This document shows, in pieces, positions 1 through 6,033 of a DNA stretch of 8,912 nucleotides. Origin of the DNA: Clostridia bacterium (GTDB lineage Bacteria > Bacillota > Clostridia > Christensenellales > Aristaeellaceae); assembly GCA_024404275.1 (NCBI GenBank), contig JAKSQG010000066.1:1-8912 (forward strand). The letters are read 5' to 3'. The number at the start of each line of letters is the position of its first letter. Within the stretch, counting starts at the first letter, position 1. A program made the position numbers and the translations under genes. The notes beneath the pieces were generated by a model. That model was not told the origin of the DNA, searched no databases, and was given only the letters and a program-made list of their open reading frames with translations.

Positions 1-9
1 CGGAGGGGT

Positions 10-55
10 GCAGGGGAACCATGCTTTCCGGCTCCGGAAAGCGTGGTTCCCCTGC
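10..55. terminator. Long hairpin beyond the 3' end of prmC, possible terminator
   Basis: Bases 10-31 and 34-55 form a 22-base inverted repeat around a CT centre, with a single mismatch (position 22 against 43). That pair is a G-U wobble in plus-strand RNA and an A-C mismatch in minus-strand RNA. The hairpin begins 7 bases after the prmC TAA, so its position fits an end-of-operon terminator. However, minus-strand RNA has no U-run after the stem (bases 9-1 are C-rich). Plus-strand RNA is followed by a moderately U-rich stretch (57-66), so it could instead terminate a convergent gene lying left of the window. A dispersed intergenic repeat is another possibility. The hairpin is seen directly; the terminator role is inferred. 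Confidence 0.5.
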
Positions 56-62
56 GTCGTTC

Positions 63-893
63 TTATCCCCGTATCGTCCCCTCGACGCAGCGGTCAAGAT
101 CGGCAAGGTCGCGGGTGACAAGGATGGAATGGAAATGATCAGACATCAGGGAGGAGACGGCGGCGGCCTGCGAGCAGCCGATCTCAAAGAGCAAAGCGCC
201 GCCCGGGGTGAGGTGAGCGGGCGCGTCGGCAACAATGCGGCGGTAGAAATCCAGACCGTCCTCGCCGCCGTAAAGCGCCATGCGCGGCTACTGCAATACT
301 TCCGCCTGCAGGGCCAGCATGTCTGCCGCGTCGATGTAGGGCGGGTTGGACAGGATGAGGTCAAAACGCTCCCCACCCACCGCCTCAAACAGGTCGCCCT
401 GACGGAAAATGATGTCGGTTTTGTTGGCAAGGGCGTTTTTTCGCGCCAGAGAAAGCGCCGCCTCGCTCTTATCCGCGGCAAAGACTGTGAGGGACGGAAA
501 CCGATGCTTCAGCGCGATGGCCAGCACACCTGTGCCGGTGCAAAGGTCCAGCACCTTTTCGCTGCCTGTCAGGCGTGAAACGGTGCGCTCAAACAGCACT
601 TCGGTATCCATGCGCGGAATGAGCGCATCGGGCGATACGGCAATTTCAACGCCCTCAAAGGGCACGGAGCCCAGAATGTACTGCAGCGGCTCCCGCGTGG
701 CACGGCGGGCAATGAGCGCGTTGCAGCGGTCGTAAACGGCAGGGTCAAGCTCCTCAAAGCCGTTGGCCCGCAGCCAGAGCGCGGGCTTTGAGGTCACGTG
801 GGAAAGAAGAAGCGCCGCGTCCCAGGCGGCGTCCGGCACGGAAGCGGCTTCCAGTGCCTGCGTCCCAAGGCGCAGCGCTTGCTTGATGGTCAT
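63..893 (-). CDS. prmC: Release factor glutamine N5-methyltransferase PrmC (HemK), interrupted by one in-frame TAG
   Basis: PrmC uses S-adenosylmethionine in the cytoplasm to methylate the glutamine of the GGQ motif of release factors RF1 and RF2. The start at 893 is preceded by AAAGGAG at 906-900 and overlaps the yqhQ stop (ATGA), so the two are translationally coupled. Visible motifs are REPLQYILG (67-75), IPRMDTE (92-98), the SAM-binding loop DLCTGTG (116-122) and the catalytic NPPYI (183-187). Codon 202 (290-288) is TAG. The frame then continues without a shift as PRMALYGGEDGLDFYRRI, the conserved 'EP..AL.GG.DGL.FY' block of the family, so TAG stands where a conserved Glu is expected. Read through, the protein is 276 aa, the usual family size; terminated at TAG it is 201 aa and lacks the C-terminal strands of the methyltransferase fold. 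The real stop is TAA (65-63). Family assignment is firm; whether the gene is functional depends on how UAG is read. A pseudogene with a GAG-to-TAG change is the alternative. Confidence 0.88.
288..290 (-). other. In-frame TAG codon in prmC (codon 202)
   Basis: The minus-strand codons run CAG TAG CCG CGC ATG GCG. Reading TAG as sense gives a seamless PrmC, with the TAG in the column normally filled by Glu of the 'EP' motif. GAG, CAG and AAG are all one base away. No frame change occurs on either side. Confidence 0.85.
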
Positions 894-1909
894 GCGTTCT
901 CCTTTGCCGGGGATACAATGACGTAGCCCTCGGGGGTGACTTCGCCCTCCATGGGCTCGCCCTTGGCGGCCTTCATGGCGGCGATGGCGACTTCCAGCAT
1001 GGAAGCATCGGGCTCGGCAGTGGTCAGACGCTGCAGCTGCATGCCCGGCTTGCGCAGGATGTCGCACGCCTTGCCCTCGTGATGCGCGAGGAAGAACAGC
1101 GCTTCATAGCTGATGCCCGCTACCAGCGGCAGCAGCACGATGCGGCTCAATACGCGCAGCAGATAGCTGTTACCCATGTTGTATCCGGTAAGAATAAGCA
1201 CCAGAACATCAATGATGCTGTAGAAAATGATGGAAAGAATGAAGGTGATGAGGATGAAGCTGGTGCCGCAGCGCGGGTGCAGGGTGGTAAACTGCTGCGC
1301 GTTTTCGGGCGTCAGTTCAAGGTTGTGCTCGTTGCAGTACACCGTTTTATGCTCGGCCCCGTGATAGCGGAAGGTGCGCAGCATATCGGGAATGCGGCGG
1401 CACAGCATCATGTAGCCCACCAGAATGACGGTGCGGACCAGACCGGTGATGAGGTTTTTCATCAGCAGCATGCCGCTGGAGCCCGAATCGGGGAACAGCT
1501 TGATGATGGCGTTGGGCAGGAGCACAAACAGCCCCACGCTCAGCACCACCGCCAGCACGGCGGCGACCGCCATGACCACGGTCTCAATGCTTTTGCCCAG
1601 CTTTTCGGACAGCCATTTTTCAAACTTGGAGGGCTCTTCCTCTTCCTGACCGCTCATCTTGGCACTGTCGGACAGCGTTTTCATGCCCACGGTGAGCATC
1701 ATCGCCATGCTGACGGCGCCGCGGATGAAGGGCAGCCCCATCCACTTGTGCTTCTTGGCGGGGGCGACCCAGGGGTCACGCTTCATGACGATGGAGCCAT
1801 CGGGACGGCGTACCGCCAGCGCCACCCACTCGGGGGAGCGCATCATGACGCCTTCCAGCACCGCCTGCCCGCCGATGTCGACGCGCGTGGGTTCGTCTTT
1901 TTTGCTCAT
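890..1909 (-). CDS. yqhQ: DUF1385 (YqhQ-type) integral membrane protein
   Basis: This is a 339-aa DUF1385 family membrane protein. The family is widespread in Firmicutes and often sits beside prmC, but its biochemical role is not established. The family signatures are clear: GGQAVLEGVMMRSP near the N terminus (13-26), RYHGAEHKTVYCNEH (181-195) and HPRCGTSF (211-218), whose His, Cys and Glu residues suggest a metal or substrate site. Hydrophobic stretches at about 111-136, 148-170, 214-242 and 249-275 look like membrane segments. An acidic patch (QEEEEP, 88-93) precedes the first of them. The ATG at 1909 follows AAGGAAG (1920-1914). The stop TGA (892-890) overlaps the prmC start by one base in an ATGA arrangement, indicating one transcript. 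There are no in-frame TAG codons. Length is typical and the frame is intact. Confidence 0.9.
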   Translation of the reverse strand: MSKKDEPTRVDIGGQAVLEGVMMRSPEWVALAVRRPDGSIVMKRDPWVAPAKKHKWMGLPFIRGAVSMAMMLTVGMKTLSDSAKMSGQEEEEPSKFEKWLSEKLGKSIETVVMAVAAVLAVVLSVGLFVLLPNAIIKLFPDSGSSGMLLMKNLITGLVRTVILVGYMMLCRRIPDMLRTFRYHGAEHKTVYCNEHNLELTPENAQQFTTLHPRCGTSFILITFILSIIFYSIIDVLVLILTGYNMGNSYLLRVLSRIVLLPLVAGISYEALFFLAHHEGKACDILRKPGMQLQRLTTAEPDASMLEVAIAAMKAAKGEPMEGEVTPEGYVIVSPAKENA

Positions 1910-1924
1910 AAAACTTCCTTTCCA

Positions 1925-1941
1925 AAGCGGCAGGACCGCTT
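1925..1941 (-). other. Small hairpin in the yqhQ leader
   Basis: AAGCGG (1925-1930) and CCGCTT (1936-1941) pair around a 5-base loop in the leader between the predicted yqhQ promoter and its ribosome binding site. No U-run follows, so it is not a convincing terminator for addA. It may stabilise the leader or be incidental. Confidence 0.35.
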
Positions 1942-1962
1942 ACAAAACACTTTTTCCTGTAT

Positions 1963-1992
1963 ATTATACCCCATTTGAGGGTCATAAATCAA
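1963..1992 (-). promoter_or_regulatory. Predicted sigma-A promoter for yqhQ-prmC
   Basis: On the minus strand, TTGATT (1992-1987) and a perfect TATAAT (1968-1963) are separated by 18 bases, and transcription would start near 1956, about 47 bases upstream of yqhQ. The -35 element overlaps the TGA stop of addA, so yqhQ-prmC can be transcribed independently of addA even though the genes are close. The -10 is strong; the -35 matches 4 of 6 bases. Confidence 0.6.
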
Positions 1993-4900
1993 GGGTCGGC
2001 AAATCCCTCCACGGCAATCGCCTTGCCGCTGCGCAGGGAAAAGAGCCACAGCTCCTTAACAGGCAGCCCGGTAATGGTGGAAAGCGCCCGTCCGTACCAG
2101 CGCAGCTGTTCGGCGTAGCGGCGGTAAAGCTCGGCGCCGTCACAGCGGTCGGTCTTGTAATCCGCCAGCACCCAGCCATCCCCTTCCCGGAAGCACAGGT
2201 CGATGACGCCCTGAATGAGCATGTCCTACGGCATCATATAGAAGGGCCATTCGCGGTGCACCTCAGGCGATTGCAGCATGCGCTGACCAAGGGGTGAGAG
2301 CAGGAAGGCGGCGATCTGCTGGCTTTGCAGGGTGTCGTATTCCGGCTGTGTCAGAAGCCCGAGGGACAGCAGCCGGTCCAGCTCAGAACGGATGGGCGCC
2401 GTCCGATCGAGGATGGGGAGAGAGGCAATGTCCCTGACTTTGTTCAGGTCGAGCAGCCCCAGCACGCGGTGCATGGCGGTGCCGCGGTCGGCGGCGGAAA
2501 GCCCGGCCTCTTTTTTCATAAAGTCGGGCAGCGGCGGCAGGGCACGGGACAGCTCCAGGGGACGGCGCTTGGTATCGGCGGTCTCGTCCTCTTCTTCCTT
2601 CAAAGCCGTCTCGTGCGCCAAACGGGTCACGCTTGTCTTTTGACGGTGATGCGGCTTTTCAACGGGATGCATACGGCGCAAAAACTATTCGTTAAAGTCG
2701 GTATCCAAAGCAGGGAGCTCCATCGGATGGTCACCGGGAAGCTCCTGATGATATTCGCTTTCGTCGTGAAAACGTACATCCCAGAGGCTGCCGTTCAGGG
2801 CGGTGTACAGCTGATCGCGGTTATCCGTGAGCGCGGGCTCGATGGCCTGCCCCACCCATTCCAGCATGCTGGTGGCGCAGCCGCTGGCATAATCACCGGG
2901 CGGCAGGCGCCATTTTTTGCGGGCGCTGTCCAGCGACTTGGGGCTGGCCAAAAGAATGAGCCGGTCGCGGGCACGCGTCATGGCCACATAGAGCAGGCGG
3001 GCTTCCTCCGCCCGGTCCTCCCTTGCGGCACGTTCGGCAATGGCACGGCCGCCCAGTGTCTGCTCGGCGACACGCTCCTCGGCATCCACCCACTTGAGGG
3101 AAAGACCCAGCTGCTGATCGATGCGCAGGGTATCGCCGCTGCGCGCGCCACGGAAGACCCTTGCCAATTCCATGACAAACACCACGGGGAATTCCAGACC
3201 CTTGGATTTGTGAATGGTCATGATGCGCACCACATCGTCCTTTTCACTCAGCTCCTTGGCGGTCGTTTTATCGGAAGAGTGCAGGGCGGCCTCGGAATTG
3301 CGCAGAAAATCAAACAAAGAATAGCGTGCCCCCTCGTCCTGTGCTTTTTCACACAACAGGCGCAGGTTGGCCTGACGGATGCGGCCGTCCCGCTCCGCCC
3401 CGGCGAGGGCATAAATGCCCGTTTCACGCAGCAAATGGCGCAAAAGGGCGTCCACCGTCATCTGTTCGGACAGAAAACGCCAACGGTCAAGGGTATCCAG
3501 TACATGGGCAATATCGGGCTCGGTTTCCCGCAGGGCAAAGATACCTTCATATAAATGGGCGTATTTTGCGCATTTCTGGCTGATTTCCGCCAGTCTTTCG
3601 GAAGAAAAGCCAAAGCAGGGCGTGCGCAGGGCAGCGAGAAGCGGCAGGTCCTGATAGGGATTATCCAGCACGCGGATGAGGTTGACCATATCCTCCACCT
3701 CGCGCTGCTCATAAAAGCTGGCGTCGGCATCGCTGAAGCAGGGAATGCCTTCGTTTTGCAATATGCGGGCAATGGTCTCGCTGCGGCCACTCGCCTGACG
3801 AACAAGCAATACAAAGTCCCGCCATTGCAGCTTGCGGTTCTGATAAGGCTGCCCCACCAGCTGCTTGATGCGGCGCGCCGCCTGCTGGGCTTCGTACATC
3901 CAGCCGCGGGTCAGTTCTTCGTTTTCGGAGCTCTCTTCCGAGGCGCTTTCTTCTTCTTCCTCCTGCTTGACCCCGCCGATAAGGTGCAATTCGACCGCAG
4001 GCCCCATTTCGGCGTCGTTTCGGGCGTTCAGCTCGGCATCCTTGTCATAATCGAGCTCCGCACTGCGCAGAGATGCATCGGGCGTACCCGTTTTGCGCAT
4101 GGCGCGCTTGAACACGCAGTTGACGGCATCGAGGATGTTCTTGTTGGAACGGAAATTCTGGGAAAGCACGATCTTTCGCTCCGTGCCGTCCGAATCCTTG
4201 CTGAAGCTTTCGTATTTGCCCAAAAACAGCGAGGGATCGGCCTGACGGAAGCGGTAAATGGATTGTTTGACATCGCCCACCATAAACAGGCGGTTGCTTT
4301 CGGTATGGATCATGCGGACAATGCCCTCTTCGATGCCCGAAACATCCTGATACTCATCGACAAAGATGGCGTCATAGGAGGAGGATACCTCGGCACGGAC
4401 ACGGTCGTCCTTCAGCGCTTCGATGCACAAATGCTCCAGATCATTGTAATCCATCAATCCGCGCAGACGCTTCAGGGCGGCGTAACGGTCGGCAAAGGCG
4501 CGTACCAGACGGCAGAGGGCGTTTGCGGGGGCGATGGTATCGGCAATGCGGGAGGATTCGAGGGCAAGATCGAAGCTGACGAGTGATTGCGCCTTTTTGA
4601 AGCACTTTGTGGCATCCTTGCGGAAAGCGGTATAGATTTCTTTGGCGTCGGGGTCGGGGGCATTCTTCTTGGTGGCACGGGTCAGCGTGGCAAACTTGAG
4701 CCCTTCGATGCTTTTGAGCGCACGCACATCGCTCATGGCGTCACTGATCAGGTCAAAATCGGCTTTACAGCTGTCCGTGTACAGGGCAAGGCTCGGGTGA
4801 AGCGCCAGCTGCGCTTCCATCTGCTCAATATACGCCCGCGCCCCTTCCAGCTGCATCAACGCTTCCTTGGCAAAGATCAGCTGCAGCGACCGCAGATACG

Positions 4901-5471
4901 CGGGGTCGGTCGAGGGCTTGTGCGCGTCGAGCCATTCCCACGGCTCCGGCTGCATCATGATAAAGCCATAGAGCTTTTCTGCCATGTCGACGATCTCTTC
5001 ATCCTCAAACTGTGCCCGAAGCAGGCGGTCGTCTTCCAAGTCTGACGCGCACATCTGCTCCATTGCTTCGCCCAGAGCGCGCAGACGCAGGGGCGCCAAT
5101 TGCGGGTCGGAGCCAATGCGGGCGTTGGGGTCGGCGCCGCAAGCCTGAAAGTGTTTTTTGATCACATTGTGGCAGAAAACATGCAGGGTGCTGATCTGCG
5201 CCCGCTTGAGGGAACGAAGCTGCTCACGCATATGACGATCCGATGCCGCTTCGGCATCGAGGGCACGTTCCATTTTATCACGAAGCTCGGCAGCCGCGGC
5301 ACGCGTAAAGGTGATGATCAGCAGACGGGTCACCTCGCCGCCCGCACGCAAAAGACGCAGCACATGTTCAATCAGTACTGTTGATTTGCCGCTGCCGGCG
5401 GCAGCGCTGACCAGCGTGTCATGGTTGTCCGCTTCAATGGCTTTCAGCTGATCCTCTGTCCAAACGCGCAC
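1989..5471 (-). CDS. addA: AddA, ATP-dependent helicase-nuclease subunit of AddAB, interrupted by two in-frame TAG codons
   Basis: AddA is the UvrD-like helicase plus nuclease subunit of AddAB, the Firmicute counterpart of RecBCD, which resects double-strand breaks for RecA loading. A GTG start at 5471 is preferred because GGAGGG (5483-5478) sits 6 bases upstream and the protein then begins RVWTEDQLKAI, matching the family start. Helicase motifs are Walker A AAAGSGKS (23-30), Walker B DEYQD (372-376), KQSIYRFRQADP (about 402-413), TIHKSKGLEF (from 752) and YVAMTRARDR (828-837). There is an acidic stretch around 500-520. The nuclease domain carries GTAMH (His 1001), GVID (Asp 1091), DYKTD (1104-1108) and QLRWY (1122-1126), a complete active site. 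Codons 929 and 1082 are TAG, with the same frame on both sides; the true stop is TGA (1991-1989). The 1160-aa read-through product is normal for AddA. Stopping at codon 929 would give a nuclease-less helicase. The partner addB is not in the window. Two nonsense mutations in a decaying gene are the alternative, but the conserved downstream active site argues against that. Confidence 0.9.
2226..2228 (-). other. In-frame TAG codon in addA (codon 1082)
   Basis: The minus strand reads ATG ATG CCG TAG GAC ATG CTC. The TAG lies between EWPFYMMP and DMLIQGVIDLCF, inside the AddA nuclease domain and 9 codons before the metal-binding Asp 1091. The frame is unchanged across it and both flanks are family-like. 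Confidence 0.85.
2685..2687 (-). other. In-frame TAG codon in addA (codon 929)
   Basis: The minus strand reads AAC GAA TAG TTT TTG CGC CGT. The TAG lies in the linker between helicase and nuclease domains, upstream of the KTSVTRL segment that is conserved in AddA proteins. The frame is unchanged across it. Terminating here would remove the whole nuclease domain. Confidence 0.85.
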
Positions 5472-5483
5472 GATGATCCCTCC
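5469..5483 (-). promoter_or_regulatory. Ribosome binding site and GTG start of addA
   Basis: GGAGGG at 5483-5478 is followed by 6 bases and GTG (5471-5469). The open frame extends upstream to an ATG at 5609, but that extension runs through both parS palindromes and the promoter and has no homology, so this site sets the start. Confidence 0.8.
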
Positions 5484-5484
5484 G

Positions 5485-5504
5485 ATTGTTTCACGTGAAA
5501 CAAT
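5485..5504. promoter_or_regulatory. parS site 1 (ParB/Spo0J binding palindrome)
   Basis: The core at 5487-5502 is TGTTTCACGTGAAACA, identical to the bacterial parS consensus, and the perfect palindrome extends to 20 bases. It lies 14 bases upstream of the addA GTG start, in the predicted leader. ParB-family CTP-dependent clamps load at such sites for origin segregation. Confidence 0.9.
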
Positions 5505-5521
5505 GGATTCTTCCAAATCAC

Positions 5522-5541
5522 AATGTTTCACGTGAAACATT
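5522..5541. promoter_or_regulatory. parS site 2 (ParB/Spo0J binding palindrome)
   Basis: This is a second perfect copy of the 16-base parS core (5524-5539), again within a 20-base perfect palindrome. Its centre is 37 bases from that of site 1. The bases outside the core differ from site 1, so this is not a simple duplication of a longer segment. Confidence 0.9.
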
Positions 5542-5567
5542 TTCACACAATAAGAATGATATATAAT

Positions 5568-5596
5568 AGGATATAACTGTTTCAGTAAATTGTCAA
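5568..5596 (-). promoter_or_regulatory. Predicted sigma-A promoter for addA
   Basis: On the minus strand a perfect TTGACA (5596-5591) is followed after 17 bases by TATCCT (5573-5568), with AT-rich sequence around the start region. The expected start near 5561 gives a leader of about 90 bases that contains both parS palindromes. The -10 is imperfect; a TATATC overlapping it is an alternative. Confidence 0.6.
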
Positions 5597-5602
5597 TCAT
5601 CC

Positions 5603-5631
5603 TTGACAAATACCGGGGAGGGGTATAAAAT
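5603..5631 (+). promoter_or_regulatory. Sigma-A promoter for csoR
   Basis: TTGACA (5603-5608), a 17-base spacer and TAAAAT (5626-5631) form a strong promoter 37 bases upstream of csoR. Its -35 lies 6 bases from the -35 of the divergent addA promoter. The spacer is occupied by the first CsoR operator-like site. Confidence 0.8.
5611..5625. promoter_or_regulatory. Predicted CsoR operator 1
   Basis: TACC-GGGGAGG-GGTA fits the GC-rich pseudo-palindrome flanked by TACC and GGTA known for CsoR operators. It lies exactly between the -35 and -10 of the csoR promoter, where bound repressor would block RNA polymerase and be released by Cu(I). Site and position are seen; binding is inferred. Confidence 0.7.
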
Positions 5632-5646
5632 AATCTCCGGAATATA

Positions 5647-5661
5647 TACCCCCGGGAGGTA
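5647..5661. promoter_or_regulatory. Predicted CsoR operator 2, overlapping the csoR ribosome binding site
   Basis: TACC-CCCGGGA-GGTA has the same TACC-N7-GGTA geometry as operator 1, with centres 36 bases apart. It covers GGGAGGT (5654-5660), which is the csoR ribosome binding site 8 bases before the ATG. This may be a second repressor site or a chance consequence of the GGAGG sequence. Confidence 0.5.
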
Positions 5662-5668
5662 ATGTAAA

Positions 5669-5968
5669 ATGAAAGAATGCTGCTGCACAGAACGCACCAC
5701 CGAGCGGGACGCCGCCGAAAAAAAGAAGCTGCTTGACCGGCTCAGCCGCATCGAGGGACAGATCCGCGGCATCCGCACCATGCTGGAAAAGGACGCCTAC
5801 TGCGCCGATGTGCTGACCCAGTCGGCGGCGGCACGGTCCGCGCTGGATGCCTTCAACCGGCAGGTGCTCAGCCGCCACATCCATACCTGTGTGATGCAGG
5901 ACATGGCCGAAGGCAAGGCGGATGCCCCCGTTGAGTTGTGCGATCTGATCTTGAAATTGGTCAAATAA
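5669..5968 (+). CDS. csoR: CsoR-family copper-sensing transcriptional repressor
   Basis: This is a 99-aa all-helical repressor of the CsoR/RcnR family (DUF156). It binds operator DNA when apo and is released by Cu(I). The family start of the fold, LLDRLSRIEGQIRGIRTMLE, is at 21-40. The copper ligands are all present: Cys45, His70 and Cys74, with the same C-x24-H-x3-C spacing as the characterised Cu(I) sensors, which favours copper over nickel or formaldehyde sensing. An extra Cys triplet near the N terminus (residues 4-6) is not part of the core site. The ATG at 5669 follows GGGAGGT; an earlier ATG at 5662 is immediately closed by TAA. Two operator-like sites upstream suggest autoregulation. 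The copper ATPase gene follows 65 bases downstream, which supports the copper role. The stop is TAA. Confidence 0.92.
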   Translation: MKECCCTERTTERDAAEKKKLLDRLSRIEGQIRGIRTMLEKDAYCADVLTQSAAARSALDAFNRQVLSRHIHTCVMQDMAEGKADAPVELCDLILKLVK

Positions 5969-5987
5969 TGTATAATATGGTAAATAC

Positions 5988-6016
5988 TTGACAGTTACGA
6001 ACATTTTACATATAAT
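5988..6016 (+). promoter_or_regulatory. Perfect consensus sigma-A promoter for copA
   Basis: TTGACA (5988-5993) and TATAAT (6011-6016) are separated by 17 bases, with no deviation from consensus. Transcription would start near 6022-6024, only about 11 bases before the copA ATG, so the purine-rich AAGAGG (6022-6027) would be at the very 5' end of the message. No TACC-N7-GGTA site overlaps it. Confidence 0.8.
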
Positions 6017-6033
6017 GTACGAAGAGGCAAACA

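Noticed and set aside
63..281. A separate small gene of 72 aa downstream of prmC
   Set aside because: It is in the same frame as prmC and is its conserved C-terminal block (ALYGGEDGLDFYRR); there is no ribosome binding site before its ATG.
288..290. A frameshift in prmC
   Set aside because: The frames on both sides differ by a multiple of three (codon-for-codon continuation); the only interruption is the TAG itself.
1079..1978. Long plus-strand open frame opposite yqhQ (and similar long frames opposite addA and copA)
   Set aside because: Composition is rich in His, Gln and Arg without family motifs, and the opposite strand carries clear conserved genes; these are GC-rich antisense shadows.
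1989..2681. Two independent short genes after addA (2681-2226 and 2222-1989)
   Set aside because: Both are in the addA frame, separated from it only by TAG codons, and together form the AddA nuclease domain; their apparent starts have no ribosome binding sites.
2226..2687. Pyrrolysine or selenocysteine insertion element near the TAG codons
   Set aside because: Selenocysteine uses UGA, not UAG. I could not see a shared hairpin or common following base at the three sites (next codons CCG, TTT, GAC), so no local recoding signal is supported.
5472..5609. N-terminal extension of addA to an ATG at 5609, reading through MFHVKH and VSRETI
   Set aside because: The MFHVKH and VSRET segments are just translated parS palindromes. 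The stretch covers the likely promoter, has no family homology, and a good ribosome binding site precedes the GTG at 5471.
6008..6020. CopY-type cop box (TACAnnTGTA) at the copA promoter
   Set aside because: The inverted repeat is TACAT-ATA-ATGTA, with a longer spacing than the CopY box, and the local regulator is CsoR, not CopY. It is kept only as a possible unknown operator.
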